Below are positions 10,932-21,678 of a stretch of 64,000 nucleotides of DNA, in pieces. The position numbers and the translations under genes are program-made. How positions within the stretch are numbered: the stretch's first letter is position 1; each line of letters opens with the position of its first letter. The DNA is from Chamaecyparis obtusa. Lineage: Eukaryota > Streptophyta > Pinopsida > Cupressales > Cupressaceae. The stretch lies in contig BSBK01006354.1 in assembly GCA_027943335.1 (NCBI GenBank), positions 239,001 to 303,000 of the forward strand. The letters run 5' to 3'. The notes under the pieces are model-generated. The model did no database searches. It had not been told where the DNA came from and saw only the letters and a program-made list of their open reading frames with translations.

Positions 10932-12221
10932 TCAGGCCATGGCAAGACCATTAGAATGTCCACCACAAATGCCCTCGTGGATGTCAACTAACGCTTGGTC
11001 AGATTCCTCCTTTTCCAAGCACCTAAGAAGCGTCCCATCAAAACCCCTCCTATATAAATCACCAGAGATAAGGGTGTGGCGAGAGGCATTACAGATGAGG
11101 TTTCGACATTTAGAATGGTTGAAAGTATCAGGGATGATGCCATCACGTAGATATGAATAGATAGCACCATAGCGGGAAGACTCATGTGTAACAAGGGTAC
11201 AAATGACATTGCTTTCAGATGAGTCAAATATGGGATAGTGTAGCTCTTCCACCAGGAATTCAAATCTTGATTCATGTTGTTCCAACTGAAGGAGTGAAGC
11301 TAATGTGGCTATAGCATCTGCAGCTTTGTTCTCTGTCCTAGGGATCTGTTGAAATGTCACAAATGTAAAGTAACGTCTCAATGATTCAACCATCTTTTTG
11401 TAAGGTACCAATTTATCATCCTTGGTTTGATACTCCTCATTGACTTGGTTGATAATTAGCTGTGAATCCCCAAAGACATGTAATTCTGTTATGTTCCATT
11501 CTATAGCCATTTTCAATCCATTGATCAAAGCTTCATATTCAACAATATTATTTGTACATGGGAATAAAAGTTTGTAAGACTTTGGAATGTTGTAGCCATG
11601 TGGAGAGACAAATAATACTCCAGCACCTGATCCATTTTGCATGTGGGAACCATCAAAGAACATGTTCCAAGTGCGGGTAGTCATATACAGTATGTGTTCA
11701 TCTGGGAACTCTACCTGAATAGGCATACTATCCTTAATTGGAAAGTCAGCTAATTGGTCAGCAATAGCTTGCCCTTTTATGGCCTTTCTTTCAATGTACT
11801 CTATATCAAATTCAGATAAAACCATCATCCACTTGGCAAGCCTACCCGTGAGGGCGGCCTTACTAAGCAAGTACTTAAGAGGATCAATTTTTGCAACCAA
11901 ATATATAGTATGAGCAAGCATATAGTGTCGCAACTTTTGGGAAGCAAACACTACTACCAAACAAGACTTTTCAATGCTATTATAATTGATCTCATAAGAT
12001 ACTAGAGTATGACTAATGTAGTAAATGGCCCTTTCTTTCCCAGTATCATCTAATTGAGCCAACAATGCCCCTAAGGAAGACTTTGTTGCTGAAATGTATA
12101 AAATCAATGGTTTCCCAGGAATAGGCGGCATCAAAATAGGAGGATTAGCCAAGTATTGTTTAATTTGATCTAGGCTCTTTTGGCATTCCTCATTCCACAC
12201 GCAAGAAGCACCCTTATGCAA
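10932..12221 (-). pseudogene. Tandem RNase H region (RNH plus second, archaeal-type RNH) of element B
   Basis: The first domain, degenerate as usual in Ty3/gypsy, spans LILYISATKSSLGALLAQ to IKGQAIADQLADFP. A second, complete RNase H follows: WNMFFDGSHMQNGSGAGV, a conserved E in NNIVEYEALINGL, D in LHVFGDSQLIINQV and a terminal NKAADAIATLA. The D-E-D-D set is visible in the second copy. Having both is diagnostic of the Tat lineage. The segment ends at TGA 10932-10934, inside the integrase N-terminus. Confidence 0.9.
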
Positions 12222-12290
12222 TGTCTTATTAAAAGGTTGTGCTCTGTTTGCAAGCTAAGAAATAAACCTCCTGATCGACTGAAGATGTCC

Positions 12291-13793
12291 CTAAAGACTT
12301 CTCATTTGACTGATATTTCTTGGAGGTGGCATATCTAATATAGCTTGGACCTTTTCGGGATCAACCTCTATTCCTTTTGCTAAAATTATGAATCCTAGGA
12401 GTTTACCTGAGGCAACTCCAAATGCACACTTTTTTGGATTCAATCTAAGCTGAAACTGTACCATGCGATCTAGAATTACTTCCAGATCATTGAGGTGTGT
12501 GTCACGTTTTCTAGATTTAGCCAGGGTATCATCCACATAATCTTCCATGTTCTTATGCATCATATCATGAAAAATTATGGTCATAACTCACTGGTATGTT
12601 GCTCCTACATTCTTTAGGCCAAATGGCATGACGTTCCAACAATAGGTTCCCCATGCACATGTGAAAGCTATTTTCTCTTGATCTTCGGGAGCTATTTTTA
12701 TTTGGTTATATCCAAAAAAACCATCCATTAAAGAGTATATCTCATAGCCCGCGGTCATATCCACTATCATGTCTATGTTAGGGAGTGGAAAGTCATCCTT
12801 TGGGCACACTTTGTTGAGGTCTTTGAAGTCTATGCAAATGCGAATGGACCCATCATGTTTTGAAACTGGAACAATATTGGAGATCCACTCAGCATAGTCA
12901 ATAGCTCGAATGAATCTTGCATGTAAGAGCTTTTCTAATTTACCTTTAACAAGAAGAGCTATGTGAGGATGCATTTTCCTCAACTTTTGTTTAACCGGTT
13001 TTATTCCTGGAGCTATAGATAGATGATGCATAATAAGATCAGTGTCAAGCCCTGGCATATCAAAATATGTCCAAGCAAAGTTGATTTTCTTCTTTTGCAA
13101 AATTTTTGTATATGCCTCTTTTTCTCCAACTGATAGAGACTGAGCTAGGTGCACTATTTGGGGAGCCTCTTCTGTATTCAAATTGACTAGTTGTGTGGGC
13201 TCAATGAGAACTGATGACCTATCTTGGAAGTAACTTGGCAAGTTATTAAGTACCCCATTCTTAGGCGCCTCAAAAAGGTTTTCACCTTCAGATACATCTT
13301 TTCTTTTTACTATTTTGGGTTCTGACACCGCCACAAAGTGGTTTTCGCCATCAGAACCATCTTTCTTTTTTTCTTTTTCTTTTATTTTTAGACTGAGGTA
13401 CTTAATATCAGGCTCTGTCATACTTGTTGTCGGTTCGCTGGTGGAAGAGACTACAGGTTCAAGAGCATTTAGATAATAGGCAATTTCATAGTCATTCTGA
13501 AAAGTGAGAAGTTTAGGCTCTTGATGTCGCTGAGACCAGTCAATTAGGTAGAAATGAACAAGGGGTAGGTCAATAACTGGTTCAACATTATGTATGTGGA
13601 AGGTGTTATCTCTGGTGATCATATAATCATGATTCATCTGGTCCCCTCCTGAGATACCCAAGTCAGGATTTGTCCTATCAAATGAAGCATCGTCCACTAA
13701 GGCAATTCGAGGAGTCCAATCCTCTAGTCCTACACTAGGCTCGTTGGTCACATCGGGTTGAGTACTATAAGTATGGACAACATCCATGTCCAA
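12291..13793 (-). pseudogene. Reverse transcriptase region of element B
   Basis: Two ORF segments in one frame (13793-12588 and 12584-12291) separated by TGA at 12588-12590. The acidic linker (with the GENHF and GENLF repeats) precedes the RT. RT landmarks in order: ICIDFKDLNKVCPKDDFPLP, YSLMDGFFGYNQI, FTCAWGTYCWNVMPFGLKN and the catalytic YVDD near 12530-12545, then LNPKKCAFG and LLGFI. Stops at 12291 and 12255 follow. It would copy the RNA into cDNA. Confidence 0.92.
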
Positions 13794-13835
13794 ATCAACT
13801 GTTGCATCTGAAAGTGAGTCCCATTTTAACTCATG

Positions 13836-14513
13836 TTAGTCTGTTTCTGAATCATTATTTGGGCCTTGTGATGTAGAAGCCTCAAGATTGGGAAGAGTTT
13901 CCCCTTCTCTAACACTAGCATTGTTACTATCCGTCGCACTTAGGATAGCAACACTTTCCATTGTCAATCTAGCATTCATACTGTCAGTTGTCAAATCTTG
14001 TGAATCTCCCCAAAGGAGATTTGTTGAAGGCACCCAATCATTAGACATGTCTTGTTGATTAGAGAGATTAGGTGTGTAGTCTGAGTCATTGTCACTGTCC
14101 ATCATAGTTGAGACAGGGACACTTTTTTGTTTCTTATTTTCAAAACCTAAGCCAACAGTTGACTTATTCCTTCGTCCAAAAAGGGTGTGGTTAAGAGTTT
14201 CAGCCCTAGCATCCAGCCTATGACTAAGGGGACCCTGTCCTGGATAACCCATATTCTTGACCAATGTATACCCTCTCCCATAAGTTCTAGGGGAAGGTGC
14301 AAAATTCTCATTATGTAGGTATTTCTCTTCTCGGTAAATCCAGTCCCTAACGACAACCTCTTCTTTTTCTTCTTGAATCAGAACTGAGGATTCCACAAAC
14401 TTATCGAACAATGTCATGGCCGAAGACGAGGGCTTCATTTCTTGAGAAGGTTTGCCATAAGACCTAGGGGAAATTGGCAATTTTGTGAATGAATCCAATT
14501 TGTAATCCCCCAT
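13836..14513 (-). pseudogene. Protease-RT linker of element B
   Basis: 225 codons in the gag-pol frame with RTYGRGY...GYPGQGPL, as seen in the linker of Tat-type elements, followed by an acidic, S/N/D-rich tail. No catalytic motif is present. Bounded by stops at 14547 and 13836, both consistent with CAA to TAA. Confidence 0.7.
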
Positions 14514-14546
14514 ACCAAGATCTATGGTCTTGAATTTATTCTTGCA

Positions 14547-15185
14547 TTATTCAAATGCAATATCAAAAGCGTTAGCCTCCCTATTCAAAGGAATGTGAGA
14601 CCCTACTGAAATTGTGTTGACTGACAGTGTGCTGTCTCCAGGTATGCAGACTTCTATTCCATTGTAAGGGAATTTTACACATTGATGATAGGTAGATGGG
14701 ACCACTTGCATCTCATGTATCCATGGTCTACCTAACAAAATATTATAAGCCAAAGGACCGGCATCAACAATCTGGAACAAAATATCTTTCTCCACAGGAC
14801 CAATTCGGATAGGAAGAATGACCAATCCTTTAGAACTACGTTCTGCTTCATCATAAGCCTTGATAGTTATTTTCTTCCTTGTGTCAATGACTTCTTCTGA
14901 ATAACCCAAGGCCTTCAATAAGCTCAAAGAACAAATATTAAGCCCAGCACCCTCATCTATCAACACACACCTGACACGGGTCTTGTGGATCATAACCTCT
15001 ATATGAAGGGCCAAATTGTGTGGGTGGCTTAATGACTTGTCATCTTTCTTTGAGAATGTAAGGTAGTGAGGGCTAGCCAAGTGGTTGACCATATTTTGGA
15101 ATTGATCTACATCTATATCATTAGGGACATTAGCCACTCGCAAGGCATCCTCAAGGACACACTTATGCTTAAGGGACAATTCCAA
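14547..15185 (-). pseudogene. Aspartic protease region of element B
   Basis: The retropepsin-type signature is LIDEGAGLNICS, where the family usually has D-G-G or D-S-G after the catalytic Asp. The catalytic Asp is present and the next residue is Glu, which may impair activity. A second hydrophobic element ending in YNILLGRPWIHE is the usual flap/C-terminal landmark. Premature TAA lies at 14547-14549. It would cleave the polyprotein. Confidence 0.85.
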
Positions 15186-15344
15186 AAGCTCAAAGATTGA
15201 AATCTACGCCGGTGTACATTGTAATTGGTCAACAAGATTATAATTCAACTCAGGACCAACAACAAATTTTGGAAGAACACCCTTTGACACTGGCTGCTTA
15301 GACTTACTAGAGTTAGGACCTCTAATAACAATGGGAGCTTGAGA

Positions 15345-15818
15345 CTAGCTTCTAGTGACAACATTGAGGGGTTGAGACATCCTTTGTGAGTGAGGACCTC
15401 TTAGGACCACAATGGGTCCTTCATCAAGCATAGGATTCGAATCCACATCATATCCATAAGGGTCTTTCCCTCTCATCATGTTGACATTGTCACCAACAAC
15501 TTCAAGCATATTAATAACACTTTCAGCATTTGTGTAGGTGTAGTTGATAGCAGCCTTGCCATTCTTGTTGTTAGAATTCTCTCGTTTCTCATATTTGGGC
15601 AAGGGTTCTTTAAAAGCTTTATGATCCGCATTAGTGGTTAAACCATCAACTTGTAATTGTCCACTTTCAATGAGATCTTGGACAAGATGTTTAAGTTTAA
15701 AACAATTTTCTATATTATGTCCAATTCCATTATGAAGGACACAAAAGGGCTTCTCATCCCACCAATGAGGCTTAGGATCTGGTATGCGGTGCTTTGCAGG
15801 ATCTTGGGGGTGTGCCAA
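15345..15818 (-). pseudogene. Gag C-terminal zinc-finger segment of element B
   Basis: 157 codons in the gag-pol frame between premature stops. It contains WWDEKPFCVLHNGIGHNIEN followed by C: a C-x2-H...G-H-x4-C array typical of Tat and Ogre-type Gag-PR junctions, distinct from the classical CCHC knuckle. The open frame extends upstream to the stop at 15876. A further stop at 15204-15206 lies between it and the protease. Confidence 0.8.
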
Positions 15819-15875
15819 ATTATGAGCAATTAACGTCTTGAAAATGTCTGCATAGGAGTCCCCAAGTTTGGTAAA

Positions 15876-17828
15876 TTACCTCTTTTCTGTTTTAGGTCTC
15901 GCTTGATACTTGGGTTTATTCTCTTGTTGTGTTGCAGATGTTTGTAGCTTCATGGCTTGGACTGCATTGGAGAAATTAAGAACTCCTTCATTCTTAGGTT
16001 GAGATGAGTCAACAACTCCGTCATTGACTACTTGCTTATTCTTGTTCCAATAAGGGTTCTTTTTGTCCTTATTACCATTATTGTTGTTGTTTTGGCCATT
16101 GTTGTTATTAGTTGGTTTAGCCAAAATTCCTTGTTTTTTTAGGACATCCTCTATGCGACATGCCACTTCCACCATGGTATCAAAAGAATTAAATAAGATC
16201 TTCTTGGCCTCATACCTTAGCTCTGGTATTAAATTGCTCACAATGATGTCTATTCTTTCCTCCTCAGGAATTGTCCTTGGATATTTTGAGCATAAATGTC
16301 TCCATCTTTGTAGAAAGGTAACAAAGGATTCCCCTTGGTTCTGCTTGAGTTTGCACAAATCAAGCATGGTGACCGACCTTGATAAGTTGTAAGCAAAATG
16401 TTGGACAATTCTTTCCACAAGCTCTTTAAATGTCTTAACTGGAGGAGTAAGGTTAGTAAACCACTCCATGGCTTGACCCTTGAGGCTCCTTGGAAATAAT
16501 CTCATCAAATAGGAGTCTTCATGGTGAAAAGAAAAACTCATTATATAAAATTGTCTAACATGGTCATGAGGATCACCAATGCCATCATATTTGTTGTAGG
16601 TTGGAAACTCAATTTTTTTAGGAAACTCAACCAACACCACACTCTTGTCGATTGGGTTGGGACATATGGAATCCAAATTAAAGGTGCTCTTAGGAGCCCT
16701 CATCCTTTCTATATCCCTTTGAAGTTGTTTGATCACCTCATTAGTTGATGGATCTTGCTTCTTTACCTTTTGTTCCACATCAAAATTGTATGGGACCTTA
16801 GCACCTTTGTTGATGAGGCTTTCTAAGAACTGATCCTTGTTTTGTTCCACATACCTTTCTACATATGCTTGAAAGGATGGTTCTTGTTGCATAGTCATAA
16901 AATCTATATGATTGAAGTCGGCATAACTTCCTCCATGTTGTGAGCCATGATGTGCTCGTTGAGAGGGTTGCTTTGAAAGTCTAGGAGATGATTGTCTCCT
17001 ATGGTGATCATATCTTAAAGTCCTTCTACCTCTAGGACTTGGGGATCTTGAGGGTGTCCTTGACCTTCTTTTAGGACTTGGTGAAGGTGTAGATGGGGGT
17101 GAGTTGGTCCCACTATTGGTACCCCTCCCATTAAATTGATTTTGGAGTTGTTGTGCATAGAGCCTATCTTCTTCTTCTTGGGTGACTCTTTTTCTTATGT
17201 TCAATAATGCACGTTTCTCTTCTTCTAGTTGTTTGAATTTTTTTTTTTTGGTAGCTTGTTCATCTAGATAGGCTTGCTTCTCCCTTTTAATGCTTTTCAA
17301 CCTTGTATTTACATATCGAGAAGTATCTTTAAGTGGAGAAGATTGTCTTGAATGCCTTATTGCGTTGGCTGCGTTGATGTGATGGTCACTAGATTCGTTG
17401 TTCTGGTCCTCGTGTTGTGACCCTGAATCTGAGTGAGTTTGCTTATAATGTCTCTCAACTTGTTGGTGAACATCAAAATATCTTGTGTTGTTGGGAGGTG
17501 ACCCAAGTGGACTAGCATGAGAAGAACCACCGTACTCTCTCCTATGTTGTTGGAAGATATCCTCAAGAGTTTGATTCATGACTTCTCTTTGTTGTCGAGT
17601 GAAAGTGTAACTCATGTCCATACTTGATGAAAGTGGTGCTAAAGAGGTGCTCACTTCACTAGGATTACCTTTTGGATTAAAATAAACCTCAGATTCACTT
17701 TTAGGAGATTGATCGAAAAGGGGTTCTTTTCCCTTGTGCTGTTGACGAGTCTTAACTAGTTGTAACTGGCTAAAGACAACAGGGGGTCGCTTCCCTTGAT
17801 TGACTTGGTACCTTGTTGTAACTGACAT
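15876..17828 (-). pseudogene. gag: Gag region of element B
   Basis: 650 codons from ATG at 17828 to the premature TAA at 15876-15878. The N-terminal third is polar with S/R/P-rich stretches (SPSPKRRSRTPSRSPSPRGR, near residue 255) and a K/E/R coiled-coil-like segment (LEEEKRALLNIRKRVTQEEE). The retrotransposon Gag domain follows at about residues 400-520, with the typical pattern of GDPHDHVRQF, WFTNL and a Q-G-E-S-F-x-x-F-x-x-RW core. The end is N/K-rich. It would form the particle shell and bind RNA. The true Gag continues in frame past the stop into the CxxH finger at 15700-15760. Confidence 0.9.
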
Positions 17829-18325
17829 GAAAGAAAAGGATTCTTAATGATAGGATGACCTCCCAAAATGTCAACACCAGACCAGGATAATCAAAGTTCT
17901 CTATTGTCCAAAGTGGAATGAAAAGATAGAAAAAGGGGCTTTACCAACACTGTCAAAGAGGTGCTTCAAATCAAAGGGTGACTACCCTTGCACTTTTGAA
18001 CCAAGAGGTTGGACTAGGCCGAAATATAACTGAAATTGATTAAATGAAAGTGATTTGGACAATAAGAGCACTAAAAATTCTCCAAGAATGTAGCTAACAA
18101 CCCTAGAGATAAACTTTCTCACCAAGAATACCTTCTAACTTGACAACTATTTCCAAAGTGGCCTTGTAAACCAATTGATGTTATTCCTAGAGGGAAAAAA
18201 CCAGAGATTTAAAGCCAAAATAGGTCCCTAATAATAGAGCAAGAAACCCACTCCAAGACTCAATTTGACTAGCAGCAACTAAAATTGACTGAAACTAAAA
18301 AAAAAAAAACTAGCAAAAACTGCCC

Positions 18326-18545
18326 AGGTGACACTTTCTAGGCAAGGAGGGCTACAGTTTACATTTAGGCGACACTTCACCTTAATCTAGGTGACAGTTT
18401 ATACTTAGGTGACACTTCGCCTTAAACCAGGCGACAGTTGCCAAGCTATCTGCGCGCCACTTCTCGTCAAACAGGGCGATAATCTTTCAGGGGCGAACTG
18501 GCGCGCAACAATTCTCACAACAGGGCGCACCACTTGTTCAGTGTC
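18326..18545. repeat. Cluster of GYGACACTT/GGCGACAGTT motifs, gag-proximal
   Basis: At least six related units occur in ~200 bp (GGTGACACTTTC, GGCGACACTTCACC, GGTGACAGTTTA, GGTGACACTTCGCC, GGCGACAGTT and further GGGCGA variants), spaced roughly 20-40 bp apart. A partner cluster lies at 20070-20290. On the transcribed strand the motif reads AAGTGTCRC. Confidence 0.7.
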
Positions 18546-20069
18546 ATACAACTTTATGACCTGTGAGTGTCAAAATCTTAGTTTTAAAGCTTGTTTGTTC
18601 GATATTTTCAATTTGAGGGTTAATTTTTTGAATGTAATCACAATGATAGCAGCAAATTGACAGGTTTGCAAACAGTACGGGATCAAACGTTTCTTCAAAC
18701 ACTTGGAACAAGGGCAAAAGCAACCTTGCTAAGGAAAATGATTGTGATATCAAAATTGAAAAAGTACCCTATGCACGCTACCGATTATTTGTATGTTGAG
18801 AATGTTTACACTGGTATCACACAATCAAGGACACTTCAAGCAATATCTACCTATAGGACAAGGCTCAATACTTATCAACTTAGCCCATAACTTGATGCCC
18901 CCTTGCCTCACACCAAGTGGTTGCCCACAAAAGATATTGGCTTTGTCGTGGAAGTGTTAAACAACACAACCAAAGGGACACATATGGTGAGTATCTTGGG
19001 GTGATCCGAGTTAGTCCACTTGGATCAATCCTTGCACTAAGAAGATAAGCGGCTAAATAAAGGTGGCTTCTAACCTATGGTTCTTAGTAAGGGCTTCCGT
19101 TCATAACACCCCTCTTGCTCCTCGTAAAGGATTAGGACCTCGCGGCCTCAAGAGTACCTTAAGCATTCTTACTCAATACTTTCCCCATGGTCACAATCCC
19201 ATGAGTTACTCACATCAAGCGAAGACAAGTGTTATGTCTATCAAGGTTTTGTGTCCTTGATAGCCTTGAGATTATAGTGGGTCAGAATAGCCGGCAAAAG
19301 GCTTGTCCCCACTTGGGTCGTTCCCCTTGATTGCTCAAGGGCAGGCCCGCTAAAGGATTCTAAATCTAAACAAAAAGTGGATCAATTCTTGAGGTTCAAG
19401 ATTTTTGGTTCACCACAAGGGTGAAGAGCATACTCCCCTATCTCAAAAACTTCACCCAAACACACCAAGCAAAGATTTAATTACCCCCTTGTTTTCAAAA
19501 TCCCAAGATGGGTCAAGATTTCTGTTTCACCACAAGGGTGAAGAGCATACTCTCCTACCACCTCAAAATTCCTACAACAAGGTATTAAGTGCCTATGAAA
19601 TGAAACAACTAGTATATGCCGCACTCAATAAAGAAAACAATTAAACAAGCACTTGATTTAGTTTTTATGCTTAGGGCAGCCCTGCAAAAACCATTAGTAG
19701 CCCTCTTTGACATACATTCTTTTGGCAAAATATCTCAAGCAAGTGCACCTACAACCACAACTTGTTAGGCCCACAAGGGTTAGCACATCAAAAATCAGAT
19801 AATTTGCAAGTAAAATAGCTAATCAAATGGTAAAATCTGAGAATGAAACTAGCATGGTTAGATTAGGCTCGGAAAGACCTTTCTAATGATATATCACACT
19901 TAAACTTTTGATACCATTTGCAAAATTTTCTCAAAAATGGGCACCCATTTTTCTAAGTGGCACGGATTTGAAAATGCTAAATTTTTTTAAAATTTTCAAA
20001 AAGATAGCAGAGAACCTAAAACTTGCAAGATAACAAAAAAAGCTAAAAACAAGCTCACTGCCAGGTATA

Positions 20070-20290
20070 GGCGACAACACAGTCACTAGAAATGTCGTGC
20101 GACACTTTTCCGTATATGGGTGCGACACTTTATCTCTGGGTGACAGTTCGTGCTATACACGGGCGATAGAACTTCTCAAACAGTGTGACACTTCCTGTCA
20201 AAGGGGGCGACACTTTTAATTGGTAAAGTGTCGCGCCGCTATACAAAGAACTGTCGCACGACACTAGCAAAGTGTCACGCGACACTCTGA
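20070..20290. repeat. Cluster of GCGACACTT motifs in both orientations, LTR-proximal
   Basis: Repeated GCGACACTTT, GTGACAGTTC, GGGCGATAG and GCGACACTTTTA units plus inverted copies (AAAGTGTCGCGCC, ACTGTCGCACGACACT, AAGTGTCACGCGACACT). The mix of orientations allows local stem-loops just downstream of the primer site in the element RNA. Confidence 0.7.
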
Positions 20291-20381
20291 GACAGAAAAA
20301 TCAGAGACCGAAAATAAAGCCAACAATTGACAAAAATTTTTGCGAAAATGCAAAAAATAAAAGACAAAGTTAATCTACTCT

Positions 20382-20400
20382 GCCCCACGGTGGGCGCCAA
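20382..20400 (-). other. Primer binding site of element B
   Basis: Minus strand TTGGCGCCCACCGTGGGGC directly inside the 5' LTR, separated by three T. Same class as in element A. It primes minus-strand DNA synthesis from a host tRNA. Confidence 0.8.
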
Positions 20401-20403
20401 AAA

Positions 20404-21520
<1,117 letters not shown>

Positions 21521-21678
21521 CACAAAGAATAAGGTACATGTCCCAACCTAAAAGCATGAAAGAATAAACTCTGTTTGAGTCCATGATAATATCAAATAGT
21601 ACAGATATACATATACAATCGGGACTATGCCCCATCAATAAATAAATCATACAAGTACATGATCAAAGCTGTAGCATA

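Larger units (their letters stand above)
9918..17828 (-). pseudogene. gag-pol: gag-pol polyprotein pseudogene, Tat-lineage Ty3/gypsy
   Basis: One frame of 2637 codons runs from ATG at 17828 to TGA at 9918-9920. Approximate residues: Gag 400-520, CxxH...GH...C finger near 696, aspartic protease near 950, RT 1500-1800 with YVDD near 1764, RNase H 1900-2030, second RNase H 2050-2180, integrase HHCC and DDE 2280-2460. In-frame stops lie at 15876, 15345, 15204, 14547, 13836, 12588, 12291, 12255, 10932, 10482 and 9966 (lowest base of each codon). All ORF segments share one frame, so there is no net frameshift in 7.9 kb. Each stop fits CAA, CAG or CGA to TAA, TAG or TGA. Gag and pol are not separated by a recoding site: the stop after Gag looks like another point mutation. 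The protein would have copied the element RNA in virus-like particles and integrated it. Confidence 0.92.
17829..20381 (-). other. Leader of element B (~2.55 kb)
   Basis: No convincing ORF. It holds two clusters of a GYGACACTT motif (18326-18545 and 20070-20290), a direct repeat of TTCACCACAAGGGTGAAGAG (19409 and 19525), and a run of A at 18298-18310. Its length is typical of Tat-type elements. Confidence 0.6.

Noticed and set aside
15876..15878. Gag stop as a programmed readthrough site
   Set aside because: Ten further stops of the same type interrupt the rest of the frame, so a point mutation is the simpler explanation.
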